Source: DATEBA01 sp035288045 | GTDB lineage: Bacteria > Actinomycetota > UBA4738 > HRBIN12 | Assembly: GCA_035288045.1 (NCBI GenBank) | Contig: DATEBA010000055.1 | Span: 1-21,946 of the forward strand | Direction of reading: 5' to 3' | Length of the DNA stretch: 21,946 nt | In this document: positions 1 through 8,203 of the stretch, in pieces | Position numbering within the stretch: the first letter of the stretch is position 1 | Layout of the letters: the number at the start of each line of letters is the position of its first letter | Program-made: the position numbers and the translations under genes | The notes under the pieces: model-generated | Database searches by the model: none | What the model saw: the letters and a program-made list of their open reading frames with translations, nothing else | What the model was told of the DNA's origin: nothing

Positions 1-1574
1 GCTTCGAACCCGTGAGCGTCGAACGCCACCCGAGCAGGGAGACCCGGTTCAGGGATCCGGGGACGTCCACGCGGCGTGCCCCTGTTACCTCAGATGTCTG
101 GGGACGCGATCTGGGTCCTGCCCGCTTGCGGCCGATCCGAAAGGGGAAGGGGGGCGCGATGCAACGACTGCTCGGCTTAGACCTCGCGATCACGGCGGAA
201 AGCAGAGCCTGCCTCACCGACGGGGACGGCAAGGTGCTGTGCGAGCGTTGGTTCCACCTCACACGATCCGACCTCGAGGCTCTGCACGAAGCCGCAACCG
301 AAGGGATGGAGCGTGGCGAGGTCCTGGTCGTGGTGATGGAGCCGACCGGTGTCTCCTGGGTAGCGCCCGCGTCCTTCTTCCGGTCTCGCGGTGCGCTCGT
401 GCACCTGGTCCCGCCCGAGCAGAGCGGACCTTCGGCGCTACTACGCCAAACACGTGAAGAATGACCGGATCGAAGCCAAGCTCCTCGCCCGCCTGCCGCT
501 TCTTCACCCCGCGGGTCTGCGCGAGGCCGAAGTGCCTTCCGGTGCCCGGGGCACGCTTCGAACGGTGGTCGCGCGGCGGAGACACCTTGCCGGCGAGTGC
601 TCGAGGCACCGTCAGCGGGTCCGCTCGATGCTGCAGCTGGCCATGCCTGAGATGCCAGAGGCGCCGGGCGAGGAGCTCGGCAAGGGAGCACTCGCGGTGC
701 TCTCTCGCTACGGCGATCCCCGCCACATGCTCCGCCTGGGCCGGGCACGCCTCGCCCAGGTGCTGATCAAGGCCACGAGAGGCGCCTGGCGAGAGCGCAA
801 GGCAGAGCAGATCCTCTTTGCCGCCCGAGCTGCCGTGGAGCTGTGGGGGGACCTCGAGGGATGTGACTTCACCGAGGTGGCCGAGGACCCGCCGAGGTCC
901 GCCTCATCCGCTCGATCGAGTCGGAGCTCCGGGAGCTCGACGCAAGAGCGGCCGGGCTCCTCGATGAGATAGACGCAGACGGGCTCCACCTGTCGTTTCC
1001 GGACTTCGGAGAGAGAACGGCAACAAGGGTGGCCGGACGACTCGGTGACGTTCGCCGCTTCCCCGGAGCCTCGAAGGTCCGCTCCTACGTCGGCGTGATC
1101 CCCGGGACGAACCAGTCCGGGGATCACGAGTCGAGGCCTCGGCTCACAAAGGCCGGCGACCACACCCTGCGCCACGCGTTGTTCATGGCAGCTGAGACGG
1201 CACGAAGGCTCGACCCGCAGCTTGCAGCCATCTACCACCGCCAGGTGGTCGAGCGGGGCAACCAGCACACCAAGGCCGTGTGCGCGGTCGCGACCGCTGT
1301 CACCACGCGGCTAGTGGCGGCTCTTCGCGAGGAGCGCCCCTACATCATCAGAGACATCGACGGCACTGTCGTCGATCCCGCCGAGGCAAGGCGCATCATC
1401 ACCGAGCGCTACACGATCCCTGCCGCGCTCCGCGCCGCCCGACGACAGCCGAGAGAGGCTCAGCGCATGAGGGGACGCCCCGGCGACAGAGTCAGGAGCA
1501 AGGCGTCGCCGTCTTCTCCACCTGCCGACGAGGCGCCCACTACGGATCGTACTCGGGTCCTCGTGGAGGCTTGA
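1..1574 (+). mobile_element. IS110-family insertion sequence, degraded; ends not defined
   Basis: The only recognisable content is an IS110-type transposase gene beginning at 159. The 158 bases before it hold no other gene. In the IS110 family the non-coding flank next to the transposase can encode the bridge RNA that guides recombination, so this flank is the place to look, but I could not identify a defined fold or guide loops. IS110 elements usually lack terminal inverted repeats and I see none, so both boundaries are guesses. The left edge may lie outside the window, and the right end probably lies between 1574 and the next gene at 1635. Confidence 0.55.
159..1574 (+). pseudogene. IS110-family transposase (DEDD/serine recombinase) with two frameshifts
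   Basis: ATG at 159 follows a purine-rich run (AAGGGGAAGGGG). The N-terminal RuvC-like part reads GLDLA (first Asp, residue 8) and VVMEPTG (Glu, residue 61). After a frame change near 421-425 it continues ADLRRYYAKHVKND-RIEAKLLARL. After a second change near 886-891 it reads AEVRLIRSIESELRELDARA and then the C-terminal domain with the NQSG serine motif, LTKAGDHTLRHAL and a long tail ending at 1574. Removing one base near 423 and adding one near 888 restores a continuous protein of about 471 residues. The first and last parts are in the same frame, so the indels compensate. The fourth acidic residue, usually Asp in KxDRxDA, is Glu here. Either the copy is dead or the indels are sequencing/assembly errors. 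The family call is firm. Confidence 0.85.
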
Positions 1575-1634
1575 CGCACCTTAGGGTGACACTCCCGATA
1601 GACTGCCCGCGGTCGAAGGAAGGGGTGCACGAGC

Positions 1635-2054
1635 GTGGCGAAGCCGACTGAGATATTGGCCGGGGTCCCGCTCTTCGGGGGGCTTTCGAAGCGACAACTC
1701 AGGCGCGTCTTCGACCTCGCTGAGGAAGCGATCTACATGGAGGGCCATGCCGTGGTGCGTGAGGGGCAGCCCGGCGACAGCTTCTTCGTTCTGCTCGCCG
1801 GTCAGGCGAGGGTCGTCGGCAAGAGCGGCAGACTGATCGCGCGGCTCCTGCCTGGCGATTTCTTCGGGGAGATCTCTCTCCTGGACGGCGGCGCGAGGAT
1901 CGCGTCGGTGGTCTCCGAGACGCCGCTGACCACACTGATGATCAAGCGCCGGCCGTTCGTCAAGTTGCTAGAGAGTGAGCCCGAGATCGCGATGCAAATG
2001 CTGAAGGAGGTCGCCCGCCGCCTCCGTCGCGCGGAGCGCCGCATCAGCGGCTAG
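1635..2054 (+). CDS. Stand-alone cyclic nucleotide-binding (cNMP/Crp-like) domain protein
   Basis: A 139-residue protein from a GTG start, preceded by AAGGAAGGGG about 9 bases upstream. Nearly the whole length is one cNMP-binding beta-barrel. It has the usual N-terminal helix (LAGVPLFGGLSKRQLRRVF), the strand pattern with EGQPGDSFFVLLAGQARV, the phosphate-binding cassette region PGDFFGEISLLDGGARIASV and a C-terminal helix (RRPFVKLLESEPEIAMQML). The cassette has FGEISLL, with Glu as in true cNMP binders, and GGARIASV at the position of the usual RxAxV, so cNMP binding is plausible. No helix-turn-helix, kinase or channel domain follows, so it may be a small sensor acting on a partner. No membrane segment is present. 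It is convergent with adnB and its partner cannot be inferred from context. Confidence 0.85.
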   Translation: MAKPTEILAGVPLFGGLSKRQLRRVFDLAEEAIYMEGHAVVREGQPGDSFFVLLAGQARVVGKSGRLIARLLPGDFFGEISLLDGGARIASVVSETPLTTLMIKRRPFVKLLESEPEIAMQMLKEVARRLRRAERRISG

Positions 2055-2090
2055 CCCTTGTAGCGCTATCGACTTCCGCTGGCCTGACCC

Positions 2091-2109
2091 GTCGACAGAG
2101 ACTGTCGGT
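2091..2109. terminator. Small hairpin between convergent genes
   Basis: CGACAG (2093-2098), loop AGA, CTGTCG (2102-2107) forms a 6-bp perfect stem, extendable by two G-U pairs. It sits in the 56-bp gap between the stops of the plus-strand cNMP gene and the minus-strand adnB. No T-run follows on either strand, so termination is inferred from position only. Confidence 0.3.
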
Positions 2110-2110
2110 C

Positions 2111-5100
2111 TCACCGCGTGGACATGTGCTCCTTTCCCGCGTCACAGAAGGGGAGGAAGTCGCACCAGCGGCATTGAGGGCCCGGCGTGGGGTCGAAGTG
2201 CTCGGCCGCGATCGCCCGCAATGCATCGACGACTCGCGCCCTTGTCTCCTCGAGATCGCCCGCGGGTCGCGTCGCCTCTTCGCCGCTCGCTAGGTACAGG
2301 TAGGTAAGCGTGAGCTCCTCCGGCATCTTTCCCCACACCTCGGCGCACGCGAGCGCGTACAGATCCAGCTGGAGGCCGGCGAGCGGGTCGTCCTCCGGCC
2401 GCCTGCCCGTCTTGTAGTCGACTACCTCCCAGCCTCCACGGGCCCGCTCGTAGATCGCGTCGATCCGCCCGCCGACGAAGAACCCCTCGACCGTTAGGAG
2501 GAACTGCCGCTCGGCGAAGAGCGGGGTGAGCCCGCCGAACCGGCTGTCGAGGAACGCCTGCCGAAGCCGCTCGATCTTGCCGGGCTCGCCGACGAGCTCT
2601 TCGGCGGTCAGGTCGGGGGTTTCGTCGAGCTCGATCAGAGTGGCCTGGCCTGAGGACTGCCGCTCGATCCAGCGGTGAACCTCGGTGCCGATCCGCGCAG
2701 CCGGACCCGAGAAGCGTGGGAGGGGCCGGACGGCGCTCCAGTAGAAGAGCTTCGGGCAACGCGCGTAGTCGATCACCCCGCTGACCGACAGCGTCTGCGG
2801 CACTTCTGGCACGGACCGGGTCACGCCTTCGCGCTCCACGAGATGGACGGCGAGCGACCGCCGCTCCTTCGCGAGTTCAAGGTAGGCGGTGCGCTCGCTC
2901 TCGTCGAGTGCCTCCACCCAGCTGCCGGGGACCCCTCCCGTGGCCGCTGCCTCGAGCGCCGCTCGCCGCCAACCCTGGGGGAACAGATCGTCGGTCTCGT
3001 CGAGGAGCGCCGCCCCGGGCCAGTCGCGCACGAGCCGCTCGCGGTAGCCCAGGAGCGGGTTCTCCTGTCCGGCCTCCGCGGGCTCCGGCTGCAGGACCCC
3101 CCGCCCGGTTTCGTCCCCCCAACCCATCAGCTCGTCCAGGAACCTGCTCCGAGGCTTCGGCTTGAACCCCTCGCCGTACCAGTACGCGCCCGTCACGAAG
3201 AGCCGCTCGCGCGCACGCGTGAGCGCGACGTAGCACGTCCGCCTCTCCTCGAACTCCTCCTGGCGCTTCAGGTCCTGCTTGAACGTCGAGAGCGTTCCGT
3301 CGAACTTCGGCAGGATCGCGGCGTCGCCGCGTAGCTCGAAATCGAGCGACTTCCCGCGCTCCGCCGGGTTCTGCTGGATCGTCGTGTCCGGCAGGAGCCC
3401 GTCGGCGAGCCCCGGCACGAAGACGGAGTCGAACTCGAGTCCCTTTGCCTGGTGGATCGTCATCACCTTCACCGAGTCTTCCTCGGATGGCTGGACCGGA
3501 GCCCAATCCTGCCGCTCCGTCTGCTCGACCACGTCGACGTAGTCGAGGAACGCCCGGAGAGTGAGGTCGCCTTCGAGAGGGGTGAACGCGTTCACCTCGT
3601 CGAGGAACGCGGCGAGGTTCCGCTTCGTCGCGAGCGCGGTATCGCGCTCGAGGTTCGCGTCGAGCTCGGCGAGAAGCCCGATCCTTCGGAGGATCTCGGC
3701 GAGGAAGTCGCTCACGGGATGGCCGGCCAGCGCTCGGAGCTCGGCGAGCTCCGAGCGGAACTCCTCGAGGCGCGCGCGGCCCTCGTCGGACAGGTGCTCG
3801 ACCTCGTCGAGATGCTCGAGCGCCTCGGCGAAGAGGAAGGCCTCCACCTCGTCCTCGTACTCCGTCCGGCGGAACTCGTAGTTGCGGGTGCTCACCCAGG
3901 CAGCGACGCGCGCCAGATCCTTGAATCCGACCCGGTATCGCGGCCCGAGGAGGATCCGCGCGAGCGCCACGCTGGCCCACGGGTCGGCGACCGCTCGGGC
4001 GTAGGCGAGGATCTCGCCGACCTCGGGGAGCTTGAGAAGCCCTGCAAGGCCGACTATCTCCGCGGGGATCCCTCGCTCGCGGAAGGCCTCCTGAAGCGGG
4101 GTGAACAGCCGGCTCTTACGGCAGAGGACGGCGGTTGCCGACCAGGGCTGGCCCGCGTCGTGAAGCGACACGATCCGATCGGCGATCCACGCGGCCTCGG
4201 CGACCTCGTCGGTGAACCGCGCGAGCTCGACCTCGCCTTCACCGTTCGCCGACCAGGGGACTAGACGCTTGTCGGGGTCGGGGCGTTGCTGCGCGGGGAG
4301 CGGCTCGAGGAGCCGGTCGGCGGCCTCCAGTATGCGCGCGCCCGATCGGAAGTTCGTGTAGAGGGGGAGCTTCGCGGGCCCGCTGCCGTCGGCCTTCCGG
4401 AACCGCTCGTGGAACTGAAGGAGGTTGAACAGGCTGGCGCCGCGCCAGGCGTAGATGTTCTGGTCGGGGTCCCCGACGGCCGTTACGGGGAAGCCGTCGC
4501 CGAAAACGGCGCCGAGGAGCTCGGCTTGCGCGACGTTCGTGTCCTGGTACTCGTCCAGGAGCACTGTCCGGAAGCGCCCCCCGTAGGCCTCGCCGACCTG
4601 GGGGAATCGCTCGACGATGTCGACCGCGAGCGTTATCTGGTCGCCGAAGTCGATCACGCCCAGCTCACGCTTCAGATCGTGAAACGCGCGCACGGCGTTC
4701 GCCAGATCGATCCGTTCGAGGGCCGCCGGCAGAGGCTTTCCGCTTCTGGCTTTCGCCAGCACGGCCAGGCGCTTCCGGTTGAACTCGACGATCCGCTCGG
4801 GCTCGACCCGGTGGTTCGCGGCCTGGTCGGCGAGCGTGAGGATCGCATCGATCACGGTCGGCTGCCACGTGACATCGATGTGCTCGAAGTCCACGACGTC
4901 GAGCACGCGCGCTGCCAGCTCCTCGCGCTGCGCGGTGGTGAGGACCCTCAGGCCGGGCTCGATCCCGGCGAGCAGGCCGTAGCGGTCGAGGACCTGAGCG
5001 GCGAAGGAGTGGTAGTTCATGACGACGGGCTCCTCGCCCTCGTCCAGCTCGAGCTCTGCGAGCGCCTGCCGTACCCGCGTCGCGAGGTTCTCTGTGGCCT

Positions 5101-5344
5101 TGTTCGTGAACGTGAGGCAGAGGACGTTGCCGGGCAGGACCCCCTCGCCCTCGAGACGCCCAAGCGCGGCGAGCGCGAGGTAGGCGATCCGCGCGGCCAT
5201 GACCGAGGTCTTGCCCGATCCGGCGCCCGCCACGACGACGTACGGCTCCAAAGGCATGGAGATCGCGGCCCACTGCTCGTCCGTCGGCTCGCGACCGCCG
5301 AGCGCCTCGACGATCTCCGACGGGAATGTCCTGCTCGCGCTCAT
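2111..5344 (-). CDS. adnB: AdnB-like ATP-dependent helicase-nuclease subunit
   Basis: A 1077-residue UvrD/PcrA-type SF1 motor fused to a RecB-like nuclease, acting with AdnA to resect DNA double-strand ends. All motor motifs look intact: Walker A AGAGSGKTS (Lys45), TFTNKATENLATRV, Walker B VLLDEYQDT (about 262-269), GDPDQNIYAWRG (291-302), NFRSG (331-335), MTIHQAKGLEFD (628-639) and CYVALTRARERL (704-715). The C-terminus has the nuclease signature GRIDAI (Asp962) and VVDYKTG (Asp976, Lys978). Cys863 with Cys1058, Cys1061 and Cys1067 form the pattern of a 4Fe-4S staple as in AddB/AdnB nucleases. The ATG at 5344 overlaps the adnA stop (ATGA) and has GAGG 7 bases upstream. The open frame extends to 5698, but that part only shadows adnA. 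AdnB identity rests on gene order and the intact motor. A RecB/AddA-like name is the alternative. Confidence 0.92.
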   Translation of the reverse strand: MSASRTFPSEIVEALGGREPTDEQWAAISMPLEPYVVVAGAGSGKTSVMAARIAYLALAALGRLEGEGVLPGNVLCLTFTNKATENLATRVRQALAELELDEGEEPVVMNYHSFAAQVLDRYGLLAGIEPGLRVLTTAQREELAARVLDVVDFEHIDVTWQPTVIDAILTLADQAANHRVEPERIVEFNRKRLAVLAKARSGKPLPAALERIDLANAVRAFHDLKRELGVIDFGDQITLAVDIVERFPQVGEAYGGRFRTVLLDEYQDTNVAQAELLGAVFGDGFPVTAVGDPDQNIYAWRGASLFNLLQFHERFRKADGSGPAKLPLYTNFRSGARILEAADRLLEPLPAQQRPDPDKRLVPWSANGEGEVELARFTDEVAEAAWIADRIVSLHDAGQPWSATAVLCRKSRLFTPLQEAFRERGIPAEIVGLAGLLKLPEVGEILAYARAVADPWASVALARILLGPRYRVGFKDLARVAAWVSTRNYEFRRTEYEDEVEAFLFAEALEHLDEVEHLSDEGRARLEEFRSELAELRALAGHPVSDFLAEILRRIGLLAELDANLERDTALATKRNLAAFLDEVNAFTPLEGDLTLRAFLDYVDVVEQTERQDWAPVQPSEEDSVKVMTIHQAKGLEFDSVFVPGLADGLLPDTTIQQNPAERGKSLDFELRGDAAILPKFDGTLSTFKQDLKRQEEFEERRTCYVALTRARERLFVTGAYWYGEGFKPKPRSRFLDELMGWGDETGRGVLQPEPAEAGQENPLLGYRERLVRDWPGAALLDETDDLFPQGWRRAALEAAATGGVPGSWVEALDESERTAYLELAKERRSLAVHLVEREGVTRSVPEVPQTLSVSGVIDYARCPKLFYWSAVRPLPRFSGPAARIGTEVHRWIERQSSGQATLIELDETPDLTAEELVGEPGKIERLRQAFLDSRFGGLTPLFAERQFLLTVEGFFVGGRIDAIYERARGGWEVVDYKTGRRPEDDPLAGLQLDLYALACAEVWGKMPEELTLTYLYLASGEEATRPAGDLEETRARVVDALRAIAAEHFDPTPGPQCRWCDFLPFCDAGKEHMSTR

Positions 5345-8193
5345 CTGTTTGCCTCGTGGAAGATCTCCCGCCCCTCGGGGTGGAGCGGGCAGAGCGGTTT
5401 GAAGCTGCAGAACCGACAGTTCGCCTGCGAGCTCGGACGGATCGTCTCGGTCTCGTAGAGCGAGCGAACCTCGGCTATGTCTTTCCCGATACGTTCCTCG
5501 ATCTCCTCCCGGTACCTCGGCTCGTTGCCGGAGGTGAACCCGAGCGACATCCGGCCCGTCTCGCCGCTTCTCTTGTCCTGGTCCTTCAGGAACACGAGCT
5601 CGACCGCGCGCACCGGCCGGTAGGGCGCGAGGGTCTCGGCGTGGTTCACCGCGAGGTAGTAGACGCCCAGCTGGAGGTTCTCCTGGGCCTTTCCCCACTG
5701 CTTCTTCCCCGTCTTAAAGTCGGTTATCTGGGAACCGTTGCCGGCGCCCCCGATCCGGTCGATGTAGCCGACGACGGTCGCCCCCCCGTACTCGAATTCG
5801 AAGCGCTGCTCGGTCGCAAGGGCCGGCTGCGCGCCGTACTCGGCGAACCACGTCGGGAGCATGACCCGGGTGACGACCCGCTCGAACGTGTCGGACACCG
5901 CGCGCGAGGGGAACTCTTTCGGGCGCCAGCGCTCGTGGGCCGTCTGCGTGAGCGCCTCGAGGGAACGTTCGATCGTCCCGGCCTCGCAGTCCTCTATGAG
6001 CCGATGGACGAGGTGTCCGACCCAGGCGTAGTACCCGGCCGGGCCCTCGAGCCCGAGCTCGTCGGCCAGGACGAACTGGAGGTGGCAGTTCTCGAAGGTC
6101 TGCAGCCGCGAGGCGGAGACGCGGATCGTCTCGTGTAGCGGGTGCCCGGTGTCTGTCCACTCCCGCTGGAACCACCAGCGGCCGGGGTCTGCTCCGAGCG
6201 CTAGGAGCCCCTCGAGCGCGGCGAGTCGGCGTGCGGCCTGGGCGGCGTGATCGGCGAGCTGGCGCCGCCAGGTCGCCGCCGCCTCCCTGGTGGAGATCGG
6301 CTCGTCGAATGGGCCGACGGGCGCTGGTTCCCAGCTCAGGCCAAGCTCGTCGGCGAACCTGGAGCGTGCGGCCTCGGGGGTTCCCTCGCCGCGGACGTCG
6401 CTCGAGGTGAGGAGGACGCGCCGGCGGGCCCGCGAAGCGACGGTGGTGAACAAGCGCCGCTCGTCCTCGAGACGCAGCCGGTTTCGCTCGGACTGCGAGA
6501 TGCGTCGCTCGAGCGCCTGAAGGTCGAACATCGGCTCGGGGCGGAAGATCGATGGGAAGTCTCCCTCCACGGCGCCGACGACCACGACCGTGTCGAACTC
6601 TCGCCCGACCGTGGCGTGGGCGGTGAGGACGCGCACCGCGTCCCGCTCACGATGCCAGGGCGCGTCGTCTTCGAGCGCTCGCAGTCCCTCCAGGAACTCC
6701 GCGGTGGGTACGTCGCCGGCCCGCTCGACAGCCCGAGCGAACGCCACAACGGCGTCGAGACCCCTGTGAGTACCGGGATCTGCTTCGGCCTCGCGGACGA
6801 GGCGCGACGACACGGCGAGCTCGCGCCAGAGGATGCGGAAGGCAGCGAGGACGGAGCGCCCTGCCACTGGCTCGGCCCTCTCGAGGGTCTCTCGGAGCGC
6901 GAGCAGCGCCGCCGCCTCCGCGGGGTCGACCGCGTCCCACCTCGCGAGCGCCTGACCCCCAGATAGCCCGTCCGCCCGCGCCTCGCGCACGAGCGCCCGC
7001 GCCGACGCGGGCGAGAGTCTCGCGAGGTCGGAGGTTAGAAGAGGCTCTATCAGAGCGTCGCGTTCATCGGGAATTGCCGACCACCGCAGCGCCTCAACGT
7101 AGGGCGCGACGGCCGGCTCGATCGAGACCGGCAGGCCGGCCTCCGGCACCGTCCGAGGGACGCCGGCGTCGTCGAGCGCGCGGAGGAGCCCGGCGACCTG
7201 CACACCGTGGCGACGGACGACCACCGCGAGCTCGCTCCACGGGACGCCATCCTCCACGTGAAGCCTGCGGATCTCGCGCGCGACCGCCGCGTGCTCCTCC
7301 GATGTGTGCCGGGCGGACCACGCTCCGAGAGTCACGAGTTGGGCCGCCCGGTGGTTGTTTGACAGCTCGGTGTGAGCGGCGCCCGGGAAACGTTCAACGA
7401 AGCGCTCCAGCGGCTCGACCGTGGTCCCCTGGAACGAGAAGACGTGCGCACCCGTGTTCCCAGCCACGACGAGGGTCTCGGGCGCGAGCGCGGCGAGGAG
7501 CGCCTCGACGCCGTAGGTCGCGTCCTGGTAGTCGTCGACGTGCACGTGGTCGAACGGCGGAGGGCCGTGTTCCGCCGCGCGCACGGCCTGCGAGACCAGC
7601 CCCGAGTAGTCGACGGTGTCGAGGCCACCCAGTACGTCGAGGTACGTTCGGTAGAAGCGCGCCAGCTCCCCCCAGCCTGTCAGGCCGGCCGCGTCGGCCT
7701 TCGCCGCGATCTCCTCCGGCGCGACGAGCGCCTCCTGCGCGCGGAGCAGTAACTGCCGAACCTCGTCGGTGAATCCGCGGAGCCTGAGCATCGAGCCGTA
7801 CGCCGGCCACTCCTTCGGGTTCTCGCCCTCCAGGAGCTCTTGGACCTTCGCGAACTGCTCGGCCGCCGAAAGCAGTCGCGGCGGCTCCCTGTAGCCGAGG
7901 TCGGCGAACCGGGCCGTCACGACCTGGAGCGCGAGCGCGTGGATGGTCCCGACGCGCAGGCTCGGAAGCGAAGTCGACAGGCGAAGGAGCAGGGCGGCGC
8001 GGGCCTCCTCCCGCGCGCGGCGCGAGCCGACCACAAGGAAGACCCTCTCGGGGTCCGCCCCGCCCTCTAGCAGCCGAGCGAACCGCTCCCGAAGCACGGT
8101 GGTCTTGCCGGTGCCGGCGGGTCCGGTGAGTAGCAGCGTCCCGCGGGCATGCGCGAGCGCGTGTTCCTGGTCGGCATCGGGCCGCAGGATCAT
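5341..8193 (-). CDS. adnA: AdnA-like helicase-nuclease subunit with degenerate motor
   Basis: About 950 residues from ATG 8193. GTG at 8223 is an alternative; neither has a convincing ribosome binding site, and 8193 lies 11 bases past the upstream stop. Walker A GPAGTGKTT is intact (Lys30). Walker B reads VDDYQDA, with Asp in place of the usual catalytic Glu. Motif III is AGNTGAHVFSFQG instead of GDPDQ-Y-WRG. Motif V is LTAHATVGREFD, and motif VI (FTTVASRARRRVLL) keeps only part of its consensus. The C-terminal nuclease looks complete: GYIDRI (Asp812), ITDFKTGKK (Asp825, Lys827) and ENLQLGVYYLA, with four cysteines (703, 926, 929, 935) placed for an Fe-S cluster. This matches the pattern in which AdnA contributes a working nuclease and a weaker motor than AdnB. 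It is translationally coupled to adnB by a 4-base overlap. Confidence 0.9.
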   Translation of the reverse strand: MILRPDADQEHALAHARGTLLLTGPAGTGKTTVLRERFARLLEGGADPERVFLVVGSRRAREEARAALLLRLSTSLPSLRVGTIHALALQVVTARFADLGYREPPRLLSAAEQFAKVQELLEGENPKEWPAYGSMLRLRGFTDEVRQLLLRAQEALVAPEEIAAKADAAGLTGWGELARFYRTYLDVLGGLDTVDYSGLVSQAVRAAEHGPPPFDHVHVDDYQDATYGVEALLAALAPETLVVAGNTGAHVFSFQGTTVEPLERFVERFPGAAHTELSNNHRAAQLVTLGAWSARHTSEEHAAVAREIRRLHVEDGVPWSELAVVVRRHGVQVAGLLRALDDAGVPRTVPEAGLPVSIEPAVAPYVEALRWSAIPDERDALIEPLLTSDLARLSPASARALVREARADGLSGGQALARWDAVDPAEAAALLALRETLERAEPVAGRSVLAAFRILWRELAVSSRLVREAEADPGTHRGLDAVVAFARAVERAGDVPTAEFLEGLRALEDDAPWHRERDAVRVLTAHATVGREFDTVVVVGAVEGDFPSIFRPEPMFDLQALERRISQSERNRLRLEDERRLFTTVASRARRRVLLTSSDVRGEGTPEAARSRFADELGLSWEPAPVGPFDEPISTREAAATWRRQLADHAAQAARRLAALEGLLALGADPGRWWFQREWTDTGHPLHETIRVSASRLQTFENCHLQFVLADELGLEGPAGYYAWVGHLVHRLIEDCEAGTIERSLEALTQTAHERWRPKEFPSRAVSDTFERVVTRVMLPTWFAEYGAQPALATEQRFEFEYGGATVVGYIDRIGGAGNGSQITDFKTGKKQWGKAQENLQLGVYYLAVNHAETLAPYRPVRAVELVFLKDQDKRSGETGRMSLGFTSGNEPRYREEIEERIGKDIAEVRSLYETETIRPSSQANCRFCSFKPLCPLHPEGREIFHEANR

Positions 8194-8203
8194 CGGCCGG
8201 ATG

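Noticed and set aside
4286..5458. Plus-strand open frame of 390 codons inside adnB, and similar ones at 2675-4264 and 5326-6966
   Set aside because: All lie antisense to the helicase-nuclease genes, have compositionally biased products and no ribosome binding site or motif.
5345..5698. Extended N-terminus of AdnB
   Set aside because: This stretch shadows the adnA C-terminus in another frame, is Arg/Pro/Gly-rich, and the ATGA overlap at 5344 is a much better start.
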